Origin: Eukaryota sp. TZLM1-RC
Lineage: Eukaryota; Metamonada: BaSk clade
Assembly: GCA_040285825.1 (NCBI GenBank)
Contig: JAUPSS010000003.1
Location: 1,612,001-1,676,000, forward strand
Length of the DNA stretch: 64,000 nucleotides
Direction of reading: 5' to 3'
A model generated the notes under the pieces. The model made no database searches. It was not told the DNA's origin and saw only the letters and a list, made by a program, of their open reading frames with translations. Within the stretch, counting starts at the first letter, position 1. Every line of letters begins with the position of its first letter. The position numbers were made by a program, and so were the translations under genes. Below, piece after piece: positions 1 through 10,860 of the stretch.

Positions 1-380
1 TAAATGAAGAAATTTCAAAAATTGACGTAGAAAAATGGAGTCGATCCTTTCCCCAATCATTCAATGCTAATATTCCTGAAAAAGAATTCTTTAAGTTTAA
101 AATTTACCCTTCGAGGATTACAGAAACGATTGACTGGAATATATGAAAATGCTCTTTATAACAAAATATGTGCAGCTCGGCTGTTTTAAACCAAGATCTT
201 CACTCATTGTTATTGGAAAAAGGTGTTTGTGAAAATCAGTCATCGGATTCTTCCCTGTTTATGACCATTGTACCACGAAGCGGGTGGACTGTGTGCTAAT
301 AATGAAGCGTTTGTAACAAACATAAGATTATATTTGAATATCCCCATTAATCAATTATTATCAAAAGAAAAATGTATTTG

Positions 381-473
381 TGTTGGCGCCCTAAGGCTTT
401 TATAATATGATAAGAAAATAAATCAACTTTTTCCTCATTGACTTTTCTTTATTACAATAGATTTTAGGCAACA
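381..473 (+). repeat. 5' LTR of the small LTR element
   Basis: 93 bp, TG...CA termini, with TGTT/AACA inverted ends. It matches 1734-1826 with about six substitutions and no length change. The interior starts ACAATTATTGGCC, similar to the interior start of the gypsy element at 10861-13875. Confidence 0.8.
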
Positions 474-1733
474 ACAATTATTGGCCATTTTAAACTCAAA
501 AGGTATACCGCAAATAACTTCAGTACTCAACAAGAAACCAGCAAACCAGATATGTTCATCATGTCAGACATCTCCCAAAGAAACTTTGAACTTACTCGTT
601 CATTACCAAACATGCAGCAACAGGAACAACAACAAGACATAGAAACACATAAGGAAGAGGGTAACGAGGTAACGGACCCGATCCCACCTCCCCTCCCCAA
701 AAGTTAAACATGAAAGAGCGGACGAGGTCCCTCCTTCTGCAGTTATAAAAGAGGTTACGAGAACGGACCCGGTTCTTTCTCCCCTCAAGAATATAGGATT
801 ACCCAAGGAGGTAACGAGAACGGATTCGGTTCCCACTTCCCTCGAGAAAGAGAGATTTGTCGACGAAAGTAACGAGAACGGATCTGGCTCCTTTTCCCCT
901 CCAAAATGTAGAACCTGTCAATAAGGGAACGGATGAAAATCCCACCTTAAACAAGTCGACCCTCTTAGCAGAGTATGATGAATTTTATGCTCAACTAAAT
1001 GACATGGGGAAGATTACTCCAGTGATGGATTCTACAAACTCCTAACAAGGACGCGGAACCTTACCTCGAATTAATGGACTTGTATCTGTTGGAGCAGTTC
1101 CCTCCTTCATGGAGCCAAACACAAAAATAAGTCGGCTCCATACGAGATTACGAGTAGAGACTCCACCTCCACTATTATTGTACTACAATGCAAAGATACG
1201 GTCCTTGTTGCTTTGATATTTTTAGTCGTAAAACCAGAACTTTAACAACAAAAGACGCCGCCTTCAGGTTTCTGAGGTTTGTTACTTTGCTGACTGTTTT
1301 TTTTGATTCAACATAGACGCTGCTTGATCATTAGCGAATCCATTCTTCGATTTCATGATACCTTTACTAAACGACACTACCACGTTACTCGTATACGAAA
1401 AAGGGGAGAAGCAGAGCGTCTTTATGTAGCGATTACAACATACACAACAAAGTATTCAAACACACAGATCTTGGAACGAGGCCCTTTTCAGTTATTGCTT
1501 ACTACCTTATACTAACATTATTGTAGGAGAGTCATAGTACATCAATTGTCGATCTTAAAAATGTGAATTCAGTGTTTGTGTGAATCCCAATCACTACAGA
1601 GATAATTGTAGACAATAGAAAACATTAGATTTTGGAATTTAGTTCTTAGTAGTTATAGTTATTCAGTTATTTGTTCTTAATTTTAGTTTCATATTCATAT
1701 AAGCTGATTTATTTCGAAAAAGGGAAGAAATAG

Positions 1734-1826
1734 TGTTGGTGCCCTAAGGCTTATATAATATGATAAGAAAATAAATCAATTTTTTCCTGATTGATTTTTC
1801 TTTATTACAATAGACTTTAGGCAACA
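1734..1826 (+). repeat. 3' LTR of the small LTR element
   Basis: 93 bp, partner of 381-473, preceded directly by a polypurine tract and followed by the TTTG target duplication. Confidence 0.8.
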
Positions 1827-2327
1827 TTTGTTTGAATTCACCACAGCTCACTTTGCGTCATGCTCTAAATTGTTCTGAATTGATAACTAATCGTTCTTCA
1901 TTATATGATGCTGTATGAGACACTGTTTTTAATATGGCACGAACTGCAAGAATCTGGTGTATCAAAGAGCCTCTGCTGAAAGAAACATTGTCATTGAATA
2001 ATTTTGGTTCTGATGACAGAGGTGATGTATACTGTGATTGGATTGAGAACTCTGAAGCTGTTGTTGACTTTGTCTCCTGTAATGTTGCAAATGAAACTTT
2101 GATTCAAAGAAGAAAACTTAATCCTGTGAAAGCTTTTGAATTTAAAGACAAGAAAAAACATAGAAAATAAGGCAAAAATATTGAAGAAGCTAATGTTGAT
2201 AGAAATAGACCACTTGTTTTTATTGCTTTCCCATTTTCGATAGACGGAAACTATCAGCAGAAGGAGGAACTTTTTTGAATGATTTTCAAAAATAGTTCAA
2301 GAAAAAACAATGAAAAATTTGATATCT

Positions 2328-5205
2328 TAAACCAGTTAACAATCGATTTAAGCACAAAACTTGCAACAATTGTGGTATTTCTTTTAGAAAAAATACAAAA
2401 GGAACAACGGCTGATCGATGCTTGAAATGCCGCATAGTTGATAACTACCATTTTCCCATAAAAATACCTCAAGAAATTCATCCGTCAAAATGCAATGAAT
2501 TTGCTTTCGTTTTTAAAAGATTTTGGGATCAATTATGTAAAGGAAAGTATGCTATCAATATTCTTTGGGAATTTTTTGGTTCTTTATGTTTTCCTTTTGA
2601 ACAAAATTTCGTAAATAATTCCGAAGATTTAACTAATATAGCACCGAGAAAACAGTCATTTGAGAAATTAAGTAAAATCTTTGAAGACAAATGCTTTGAC
2701 AACAAATGGTCCAAGGCTTTGTCAGTTTTAAGCCCTGGAGTTAAAGCACCCAACAATGAAAATACAATAGATAAACTCAAAATACCTCATCCTTTGGAAG
2801 ATCCTATAATGGATCAAAATTTTTACGGGACTTACTGGAAAAATTATCCATTAATGGCATCAGAAGTATTTCCGGTGATAAAAAAAGACAACGCGGTAAG
2901 TCTGCCGGACTTTCTGGTATTACTATCGATCATGTAAAAGCCGCAATTATTTCTTCAGAGGATTGTCTTGGTTTATTAACCAAATTTTTCAACAAAATAT
3001 TGACTGGTCAACTCAGATATCCAGAAGAATTAAGAAGTTCTCATTTGACCGCACTTGTCAAAAATTCAAAAATGGATGTTCGTCCTATTGCAGTCTCGGA
3101 GAGCTAACAAAATATTTTTCTGCTTGTTGCTTAAGCAGGTTCAATAAAAATGCAAAAAAGATTTTATAATATTGAATTAATACCAATGATGGAGTCTCTT
3201 TATCGATATTTGCTACAGATGTATTATTTCGCCAAAATGAACCCAATGTTTGTATGTCATTGGATTTTAGTAATGCATTCAATTCACTCAGTCGTCGCAG
3301 TGTCCATGGTGCTTTATTGCAATATATGCCGGAATTAATGCCGTATATTCAATCAACATATAGCACAAATTCAAATTTACATTTTGGTAATTGCATTTTG
3401 AGTTCATCAAGTGGTGTAAAGCAAGGAGATCCGTAAGGACCTCTTTTGTATTGTTTGGCCATTCATCCTATTTTATTGCAAATTCAAGAGATGTTTCCTT
3501 CAATAAAAATGATTGCATATAGGGATGATGTTGTGCTTATTGGTGATTTAAATATTGTGAAACAAGCAACTGTATGTTTCAAAGAATTATTTACCAAAAT
3601 TGGTCTCCGACTTAATTTACTAAAATGTGTTTTGTTATCGAATTCTCCAGTTTCCACAATAGTTGATGGTATTGAAATTCAAGCCAAATTATATTCAATT
3701 GATGCTATTTGTCATTTGGGTTCGTTTTTAGGAAATAATGATGAAATTACCAAAAAATTGTTTGAAAAGTTGAACTCGATTTCCGACAAAATTGACCGAA
3801 TAATGATTTTAGATATACAAAAACACATCAAATTTACCATTATAAGACTGTGTTTTAGTTCCAATTTCAATCATATATTTCGATCTACAAATCCTCTTGT
3901 CACTAGAAATTTGGCTCAGAAGTTTAATGAATTACGTGCAAAAGTTCTGTCACAATTATTGGGATGTAAGATGTTCCAAATTCCAGACCATACTTACCTT
4001 AGTCCACTTTATTGCGGTTTAGGGTGGACGAAGGCTTCTATTCCTACCTCGTGTGCTTTTGTTGGTGGATGCAGAAATGCATCCTTTGAGTTTTCCGAAA
4101 GATTTGCAGACTGGGAAGATTTATTGATGACAACGCAAAGTTCTACTGTTTTTGCATTAAATGGAGAAATTTCAACAATTGATGCAGAAAATGGGGTCGT
4201 TGCTTTCCCCAATCATTCAATGGCAATATTCCAGAAAAGAATGTTTTAAATTTGAAGTACACTCTTCGAACATTACAGAAACGATTGACTGGAATGTATG
4301 AAAATGATCTTTATAATAATATATGCAGCTCGGCTGTTTTAAATCAAGATCTTCACTCATTGTTATTGGAAAAGGGTGTTTGTGAAAGTAAGTCATCAGA
4401 TTCTTCACTTTTTGTAACCATTGTACCACGAAGACTTGGATTGTGTGCCACTAATGAAGCATTTGTAACAAAAATGAGATTATATTTGAATATCCCCATT
4501 AATCAATTATTATCAAAAGAAAAATGTATATGTTCGAATTCACCTCAACTCACTTTGCGCCATGCTCTGAATTGTTCTAAATTGATAACTTATCGTTCTT
4601 CATTACATGATGTTGTTAGAGACACTGTTTTCAATATGGCACAAACTGCAAGAATATCGTGTATCAAAGAGCCCCTGCTGAAGGAAACACTTTCTCTGAA
4701 TAATTTTGGTTCTGATGATAGAGGTGATGTATACTGTGATTGGATTGATCATTATGAAGCTATTGTTGACTTTGTCTCATGTAATGTTGCAAATGATACT
4801 TTGGTTCACAGAAGAAAACTTAATCCTGTGACTGCTCTTGATTTTAAACCAAAAGAGAAACATAGAAAATATGATAAATATATTGAAGAGGCTAATGCCG
4901 ATAGAAATACACAGCTGGTTTTTATTGCTTTCCCATTTTCGATAAATGGAAGATTATCAGTTGAAGCAGAAACTTTTTTGAATGACTTCCAAACAATGGT
5001 ACAAGAAAAAACAATGAAAAGATTTGATATTTTTTTATGGCGTTCACGGATTCAATTTGCCATTATTAATAGATGACTTCGGTTTTTCAATCGAATAAGA
5101 GAAGCTTTAGCTAGACAGCAAGCAGATCAAGATTTTGTAGAGGAAATCTTGGTTCAATGAATTTCGTCCCATTAGTTCTGAGTTAATTTTGTCAAGTGTG
5201 TACGT
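2328..5205 (+). mobile_element. Non-LTR retrotransposon family 1, copy B (near full length)
   Basis: The most complete copy of the commonest element here. In order it holds an N-terminal zinc ribbon, a reverse transcriptase, a linker, a CCHC motif and a restriction-like endonuclease, then about 125 bp of 3' UTR. The tail AATTTCGTCCCATTAGTTCT...AAGTGTG is shared with copies at 22.2, 47.4 and 53.75 kb, which fixes the 3' end near 5200. There is no poly(A). The 5' end is placed where similarity to copy A stops, so it is approximate. Confidence 0.75.
2340..5076 (+). pseudogene. RT/restriction-like endonuclease polyprotein, broken
   Basis: The zinc ribbon (CNNCG...CLKC) lies around 2370-2430. RT motifs follow: RPIAVSES near 3080, SLDFSNAFNSLSRR near 3256, SSGVKQGDP near 3410 and IAYRDDVVLIG near 3510. 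The active-site box reads YRDD where YADD or YVDD is usual. The C-terminal part has CICSNSP...LRHALNC (CCHC) followed by R...LHD.VRD, then RGDVYCDWI and IVDFVSC, which fits a PD-(D/E)XK endonuclease of the R2/CRE type. A stop follows QGDP (TAA at 3434), another lies at 4249, and frames shift near 2930 and 3120, so this copy is dead. No initiator ATG is clear. Confidence 0.75.
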
Positions 5206-5365
5206 TCAAAAGTCAATGTTTATTAAAAAAGGTACATACATAAGGTCTTTCCCCTGTATGTACGTATGTATTGTCAAAGTTGAGACCCTACTGAAACCCT
5301 CCTTTCTTTTTCCAAGGGATATCTCATCCATGCACTATCTTCCTTTTCTGTGCCCGTGATACACC
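5206..5365. other. Intergenic, probable promoter region of the WD40 gene
   Basis: About 160 bp between the retroelement tail and the next ATG. It has a purine-poor stretch (CCTCCTTTCTTTTTCC) on the plus strand, as also seen before other genes here. Nothing else is recognised. Confidence 0.4.
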
Positions 5366-6364
5366 ATGTCACAAATATCTGGATTTTCTTACTTTTGTAA
5401 TAAGAAGATAACCCGAGTTTCACAATCTGCGCCCAAAATAAGCCATTGGCAACTGAGAGACTTAATGCGTGAACATCAAGGAAAATTGTACTTTCCACAT
5501 TCCACAAGATTACAGTCAGTGGATACTGTTACTGGTGATCGATCGACTATTACATCTGTTTCTTTTTTCCCTACCTGCATCGATGTACAACACGGTTTTG
5601 TAGCGTTGGGAGGACAGCGGGGTGAGCTTTATGTATATAATTTAACTACTTCAAACACAATCTACGCAGGACGTATTTGTTCCTCTGTAGTCAATGCCCT
5701 TCAGATCTGCTACATTAACAACACACTTACTCTTGTCTGCTCTTCTAATGATTCCCACATATCGATGTTTAGTATACCAACCATGTCGCTTGTTACCACA
5801 ATAGGATTCCCCTTTCCTGTTAATCACACGACTGTTAGTCCGTCAGGGAACATGCTTGTAACTGTGGGTGATCATAACCAAGTCAATCTATATTCCAACT
5901 CTGGTGGACGATGGAGTAAAGTTTATGGCACTAATGCATTCACGGATGCCGGAATGTCGACAGATTGGAACTCCTCAGGGTTTCTTTATGCAGCAGCCTC
6001 TCAAGATGGAACTGCTGTTCTCTCTGATGTTCGAAATTTGAACCAATACACAAAAATAAAGTCTTTTCGACCATATGGAGTGGCAGATTCTATACTAGGT
6101 TCTTTTAGGTCAGTCAAATTTTCGAAACATGGAGTTGTTGATCTTCTTGTCTTAGCCCAGCATCGTTCCTATGTAATTGCCAATGACACACGTTCCTTCC
6201 ACGAGGGGGCTGTGTTAGAAGTTGGTAATGGGGGAGTGGAACTGGCAGGAGTTTGCTTTGGACAATTTGATAGGAATTTGTATATAGCGACTGAGGATGA
6301 TATCAATAAGATAGGTATAGATGTACCTTCTAGGCTCCGTAGTGCAGAGTTTGAGTGTTTGTAA
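5366..6364 (+). CDS. WD40-repeat protein with DUF2415-like segment
   Basis: A 332-aa intact frame, starting at the first ATG after an untranslated stretch. Near residue 27 it reads HWQLRDLMREHQGKLYFPHS, followed by blades of a beta-propeller (for example VALGGQRGELYVYNL, VCSSNDSHISMFS, VTVGDHNQVNLY, AAASQDGTAVLSDVRN). Near residue 247 is SFRSVKFSKHGVVDLLVLAQ followed by a DTRSF, which resembles the short DLL-containing DUF2415 motif of uncharacterised WD40 proteins in fungi and plants. No enzymatic motif is present; a scaffold or substrate-adaptor role is likely for the fold, but the partner is unknown. It is followed by DNALI1 on the same strand, 220 bp downstream. Confidence 0.65.
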   Translation: MSQISGFSYFCNKKITRVSQSAPKISHWQLRDLMREHQGKLYFPHSTRLQSVDTVTGDRSTITSVSFFPTCIDVQHGFVALGGQRGELYVYNLTTSNTIYAGRICSSVVNALQICYINNTLTLVCSSNDSHISMFSIPTMSLVTTIGFPFPVNHTTVSPSGNMLVTVGDHNQVNLYSNSGGRWSKVYGTNAFTDAGMSTDWNSSGFLYAAASQDGTAVLSDVRNLNQYTKIKSFRPYGVADSILGSFRSVKFSKHGVVDLLVLAQHRSYVIANDTRSFHEGAVLEVGNGGVELAGVCFGQFDRNLYIATEDDINKIGIDVPSRLRSAEFECL

Positions 6365-6586
6365 TTAGTTGGGAACTGAAGATAAATAATTATTTTTTGT
6401 TTGTGAGCTAAAGTAATGTCATATAGATGATGGACAGAACTTGCATCATTACTGTTATTTAGAGCTACGAATGAAACTTTCAATTTAAAAGACATTTGTG
6501 GATTGATCTGTAGGATTGGTTTAACACTCTCCTTAGTTTTACTTTTTTCCCTCCCGCTAAACCGCCTTACTTAACTTTGCATTGTA

Positions 6587-7298
6587 ATGACTCAGACACA
6601 GTTAAACAATAAGGACAGCTTACTAGCTTATGATAAGCCTATTCTAGTGTCTTCAAAAACTAAACCCTCAGAACCTATCTCCCAAACACAAGATATTCTA
6701 AATTCTATACTTCCTCCACGGTATGATTACACCACTTACTGATGTCAGAGAATATGAAGAAGATAACCAACTTTGGATTCAATATGTTTCATCAGCACCA
6801 GCCACACGTCTTGAAGTTGTTCAGCTTCAACAAGAACTTGACAATCGCCTCAAAGCCAGACAAGCTCTTGATATGGGCATCTGTCCAATCAGGAGGGAGG
6901 TTTACTCGCAAGTTTTTGATGAATTAATCAGACAAGTGACGGTCAACTGTTCAGAACGAGGTCTGTTGCTTCTCCGTGTAAGAGACGAACTCAAGATGAC
7001 CTGTGATGCTTACGAAACCCTCTATGAATCTGCTGTTGCATATGGACTACGCAAAGCTTTGGAAGCTCAGCAACAACGTGGCGAAATTGAAGCTCGTGTC
7101 AAGGAAGTTGAAGAGGAAAACGAGTCACTTTCCAAGCAACTTGCTGATCTCCGTGTTCGTTCAGAGACAGTGGAACGAAGAATGGCTGAACAGAAACATG
7201 CGGCAGAACAGAAATTCCAGGAGGAGATTAGCTGTCTCAAAAAGACAAATATGCAGCTGAAGAGTCAGTTAGAGCAGGCATTAGCTTCACGTAAGTAA
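6587..7298 (+). CDS. DNALI1: Axonemal dynein light chain p28 (inner arm), one 28-nt intron
   Basis: Exons 6587-6720 and 6749-7298 give 227 aa. The intron (6721-6748, GTATGA...GTCAG) is required: without it exon 1 stops after ILPPRYDYTTY, with it the join reads ILPPREYEEDNQLWIQYVSS. The protein follows the whole length of the p28 family: a DSLLAYDKPILVS start, GICPIRREVYSQVFDELIRQVT, NCSERGLLLLRVRDEL and a long C-terminal coiled coil (about residues 140-225). p28 binds single-headed inner-arm dynein heavy chains with actin or centrin on axonemal doublets, so the organism builds motile flagella. A pyrimidine-rich stretch (TTTTACTTTTTTCCCTCCC) lies 30-50 bp before the ATG. Confidence 0.93.
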
Positions 7299-7680
7299 CT
7301 TTTTAGGTTTTGTACGATATTTATAAATTAAAAAACTTTATATTTGCAACGAAATGTATGGTACAGTTTCTACTAATAATACTTATTTATGGCAAAATAT
7401 TAATTTATGAATAAACCCAAATTTATTCAAAATAGCATTGAAGAATGTAGACTACTTTTCAGTACACATCAAAATTGGTTGCTCTCTAGAATTCACAATA
7501 ATTTGTACTGAAGTAATTCTACCTTGGCAAATGCATTTCAGCACCATCTCTGTTTCTTGCGCCCCTAGAAAATGTATAAAGCTGGTGTTTTTTATGCAAT
7601 GATATGATATTTTACAAAATGTTTTACGTATTCAATAAATGAATTGCCTGCCTTAACTCTCAGTCTCTCGTCACGGAGCA
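7299..7680. other. Intergenic, 380 bp, no gene seen
   Basis: AT-rich spacer between DNALI1 and the MCM-like gene. AATAAA-like signals occur near 7410 and 7635. No repeat or coding signal found. Confidence 0.4.
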
Positions 7681-9570
7681 ATGGTTCGTGACATCGACGT
7701 GTTCTTTTCCACCCATGCTGCTGATCCAGGGAAACGTACCTCCTTAGTGAATTTGTTTCGTTCCATTTTCACAAAGCATTACACTCCTTCAAAGTTACTA
7801 CAACTTGATGATACTATTTTTGTTCATTCGCAATGCCTACATGACTTTGTAAATGACCCTATTGAAACTTATGATGCAATTAGAGCTGCTGCCAACACAT
7901 TCAGTTCTTATCCTCATTTCATTGCTATCAACCTACGCTCTATTCCCTTGACTCCAAACATTTTCCCCTCTTCTCTAGTCTGCATTGACGCTAAAGTTCT
8001 CTCCTTCAAACCAATCATGACTCCTGCTAGACCTGGTATTAACTGTAACTGCTCTCCAGGGTATCTCCTTGAAGTTGATCTTTTATCTTCGTTTAAGCAT
8101 GATAGTGAAGATGTAATCATATTACCTCAATGTTTACAGGTGAAAGTGTTGGAAGGCCCTGCGATGGATGGTTGCTTCAAACGCCATAATATTTGTAGAT
8201 TTTTTGGTGTTTTAAAGCAATTTGAATTAACAAAAAAGAAAGTTTTGGATATTGATTATTATTTGGACTGTCTCTCTTGTGTTTCACTTACTGATTTAGA
8301 TTCAGTTTCCTTTCCTTTAAGTGAAACGGTTAAAAACTTCACACCTTCTGTTTTCGGAATGAGTTCGATTAAATTAGTTTTACTACTTTCTGTTATTACT
8401 CCACATATTTCAAGACCCAATATTTTAATTACTGGTGGAATAAAATCTGGAAAAAGCTTGTTATTGAAAGGAATGGCTACTCTTCCGTTGTGTTACTACC
8501 TAAGATCAGGCTCAAAAATGAAAGAAGTCGTCAGAATTCTTGATCTGGCTGAACAGGCTAATGGTATTGTTTTGGTTGATGATATTGATGATTATATTTC
8601 ATCTATTAAGTCTGTCCTACAACATTTCGTTTTCATCAGAACACTGACAGTCATTGCAACTTCAAAACCATCTGTTGGTCGTAATAGTACCTCATCTGTG
8701 CTAAGCCAAAGTTTTGATCTTTGCTTTGAATTGACTGCATTACAGACACATGGAGAGGTCATTAATTTAGGAAAACATCTAACTAACCCACTGACCGGAA
8801 AGTCACGTTTACAGTCATCTACAGTTCTCCCAGTCGACGCTTATTCTCCACGACGAACTCCTCAGAGATCTTTACGTCGAGCGCCTTCGCCTTGGACACC
8901 ACGACCTGAAACCCCACAGTTAAGTCAGTTAAATGGCCAAATTGAAGAAGAAAGTGACCAAGAAATTTTTCCTGATGAAGTCATTAACAAACAAGTTGCT
9001 TTAGTTTTAGGCGTTATTATGAATGTTAATTATAATGTTGAATGGCAACTGAGCAGCTCAGGAAATAAGGAGGTTAATCAGGCTGTCATGGATTTGTTAA
9101 AAGATCTTATTGTAATTGATGGACGATCAGAAAACGATTCAATCAAATTGACACTTAAAAGGGTGTTGATTGGGCTCTGTGTAAGTCTTATTCAGTTTAA
9201 TACGTTTCCAGAATGCCCCAGTTGTATTCACATTACTGGAGATAACATCAAGTCATGCTTCCATCTGATTAAGAAAGCATTATATAACTCTTCTACCGTC
9301 CCCAACAACAATCGTGCTTCTCTGCCCTTACCTGGAGGTAGACAAGGAGGAAGAATGGGCAAAGCAAAGGCTATTAAGGAATCTGTTCTGCGGCTGTCAA
9401 GATTATACCAGCTAAATAACAACCCATTCACAGAGAAACAGGTTATTGAAGTAATTAATTCTATTGCTCCTAATATTGATAGCAGAGAAGTTCTTAATAC
9501 AATGTCTGATCAAGGGCTGTTATTAAAGAAAAACTTTTCTGGAAAGGTTATGTTTGTGGTTTCTATTTAA
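7681..9570 (+). CDS. Divergent MCM-like AAA+ ATPase
   Basis: A 629-aa intact frame. The N-terminal half includes an OB-fold-like stretch (residues 145-185, LPQCLQVKVLEGPAMDGC). The ATPase core follows the MCM layout: PSVFGMSSIKLVLLLSV, then PNILITGGIKSGKSLLLKGM (Walker A at 252-259), and GIVLVDDIDD (Walker B at 295-304). A basic, proline-rich insert (about 395-420) and a C-terminal winged-helix-like end follow. The usual MCM zinc motif and the IDEFDKM form of Walker B are absent, and the arginine-finger SRFD is not evident. This sets it apart from replicative MCM2-7 and closer to outlier members such as MCMDC2 or MCM9. A role in DNA repair or meiosis is only an inference. Confidence 0.55.
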   Translation: MVRDIDVFFSTHAADPGKRTSLVNLFRSIFTKHYTPSKLLQLDDTIFVHSQCLHDFVNDPIETYDAIRAAANTFSSYPHFIAINLRSIPLTPNIFPSSLVCIDAKVLSFKPIMTPARPGINCNCSPGYLLEVDLLSSFKHDSEDVIILPQCLQVKVLEGPAMDGCFKRHNICRFFGVLKQFELTKKKVLDIDYYLDCLSCVSLTDLDSVSFPLSETVKNFTPSVFGMSSIKLVLLLSVITPHISRPNILITGGIKSGKSLLLKGMATLPLCYYLRSGSKMKEVVRILDLAEQANGIVLVDDIDDYISSIKSVLQHFVFIRTLTVIATSKPSVGRNSTSSVLSQSFDLCFELTALQTHGEVINLGKHLTNPLTGKSRLQSSTVLPVDAYSPRRTPQRSLRRAPSPWTPRPETPQLSQLNGQIEEESDQEIFPDEVINKQVALVLGVIMNVNYNVEWQLSSSGNKEVNQAVMDLLKDLIVIDGRSENDSIKLTLKRVLIGLCVSLIQFNTFPECPSCIHITGDNIKSCFHLIKKALYNSSTVPNNNRASLPLPGGRQGGRMGKAKAIKESVLRLSRLYQLNNNPFTEKQVIEVINSIAPNIDSREVLNTMSDQGLLLKKNFSGKVMFVVSI

Positions 9571-10190
9571 AGGTTTGAATAAATAAACTGAGAAGATGAA
9601 TAACATTGGATGTTCCCAAACCACGTTTGCAGTGTTTTCGCGTCAACTTCCAAATTCAAATGTTCAATAAAACTCATGAACTACAATTTGTTATTTTAGA
9701 AAATTTATTCTAATATACCTAATCAACTTAATCAGGATACTTGACAATCCCATTTATAGATTTTTATTTTTTTTGTTCAATTGTTCTCTTATATCAGATG
9801 TTGTAATTTGGTTCACTAGGAACCACGTTCTTCCATTGCTATTCGAACAAGTGTTGGTTGTCACATGAGTTGTGAGTGTTTCGCTGACTCATCAACATGT
9901 GTTTTTTTCGAACAGTGAGCAATAGAACAAAATTTATTGAACGCAGATTTACTCAACAGAATCCTAATCTGATTTATTCTCGTTGTAGCATCTCTTATTC
10001 AATAAACCGACAGTGTTGGGCTGTCAATAATGGCGAGTTGAATTCGAGAACGCCCTAGAAAGATATTCAATCTTATCAGTGCCTCTTGAAAATATATTTT
10101 GAGGGAGTCATTACTGTTTCTACTTATAGTTCTCCATCTTTGTAAAATCGAAATGTACCGTCGACCACTTGTCTAATGCTATCAGCAGAA
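9571..10190. other. Intergenic, no gene seen
   Basis: Follows the MCM-like stop; AATAAATAAA at about 9577-9586 could be its polyadenylation signal. The rest is AT-rich and shows no open frame or recognisable RNA; the right end grades into the family 1 relic. Confidence 0.4.
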
Positions 10191-10856
10191 GCATCTTCAA
10201 TAGTATTTCCTCCTGTCAACATTTTCTATGTTTTTGATTCAACTCGTCGTTTGATTTACTAAAAATTGTTATAATAAAGTTGTCTTTTTGAGGCCACTGC
10301 GGTATTTCTAATGCTATTGTTGACTTTGTTTCAAGTGACGTCACAGTCATCAGTCCAAGCGTACTATCACATCTCTCAAGAATACAAAAGTTATTCACAA
10401 CAACGTTTCTTGCAACTTTTGCTCTTTGGTGCATGAAACTGATACATTGTTTGCCATATTGAAAACTGTGTGTACAACAAAATGGTGTTAAGAAGGTCGA
10501 AAGTTATCAATTCAAAACAATTGAGAGCATAAAGTATGGTGAGTTTGAATTTGAAGAGAGACAGTTTTAAAATATTTGGCAATTGTATCATTTCATTGAA
10601 CAGCCATTCCTATTACGAAAAAATTCTCCTTGACACATATCCCAAATCTTTTAGGATCAATGGTAATGAAAATTGATGAATCTCCAACCTTATTCAAACA
10701 TACATCTTTTGCTGCTTCTAATGACAATGATTAAGTGTTTTAATGAACAACAGCTGAGGTGCATCTAAGTTAACAAGGTTCATCTTCATACATTGTGGTC
10801 ATGCGGTTTTGTAGAATTGGAAGAGTGTATTTTAAATTTAGATAATTTTTCAGGTA
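10040..10856 (-). mobile_element. Family 1 non-LTR relic (heavily decayed)
   Basis: Minus-strand fragments match the family 1 C-terminus: a stretch reading LTILYALNCFELIT (compare LTLRHALNCSELIT) near 10530, and near 10815-10845 the complement of the segment that precedes ICSSAVLNQD. It has many stops. The gypsy-type element starting at 10861 landed in this relic. The limits are approximate. Confidence 0.5.
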
Positions 10857-10860
10857 TAAA

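Larger units (their letters stand above)
381..1826 (+). mobile_element. Small non-autonomous LTR retroelement nested in family 1 copy A
   Basis: Two 93-bp direct repeats (381-473 and 1734-1826) begin TGTTGG and end GGCAACA. They differ at about six positions by eye. The flanking 4-bp duplication is TTTG, and removing the element restores the continuity of the host retroelement (GTATTTG/TTTGAATTC versus GTATTTGTTCGAATTC in a sister copy). A purine tract (AAAAAGGGAAGAAATAG) lies just before the right LTR, which gives plus orientation. The 1.26-kb interior has only broken short frames rich in a repeated VTRTD/P motif and no recognisable protease, RT or integrase. Confidence 0.8.
1..2327 (+). mobile_element. 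Non-LTR retrotransposon family 1, copy A (left-truncated by window, decayed)
   Basis: This is the C-terminal part of a retrotransposon ORF, split by the LTR element at 381-1826. Left of the insertion it matches the segment that joins the RT to the endonuclease in the fuller copy at 2328-5205. Right of it come the zinc-binding stretch (LRHALNC-like) and the restriction-like endonuclease core (GSDDRGDVYCDWI, then VDFVSCNVAN). Several stops and frameshifts interrupt it. Its 3' end is missing: the sequence switches near 2327 to the zinc-finger start of copy B, so B probably inserted into or recombined with A. Boundaries are approximate. Confidence 0.75.
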
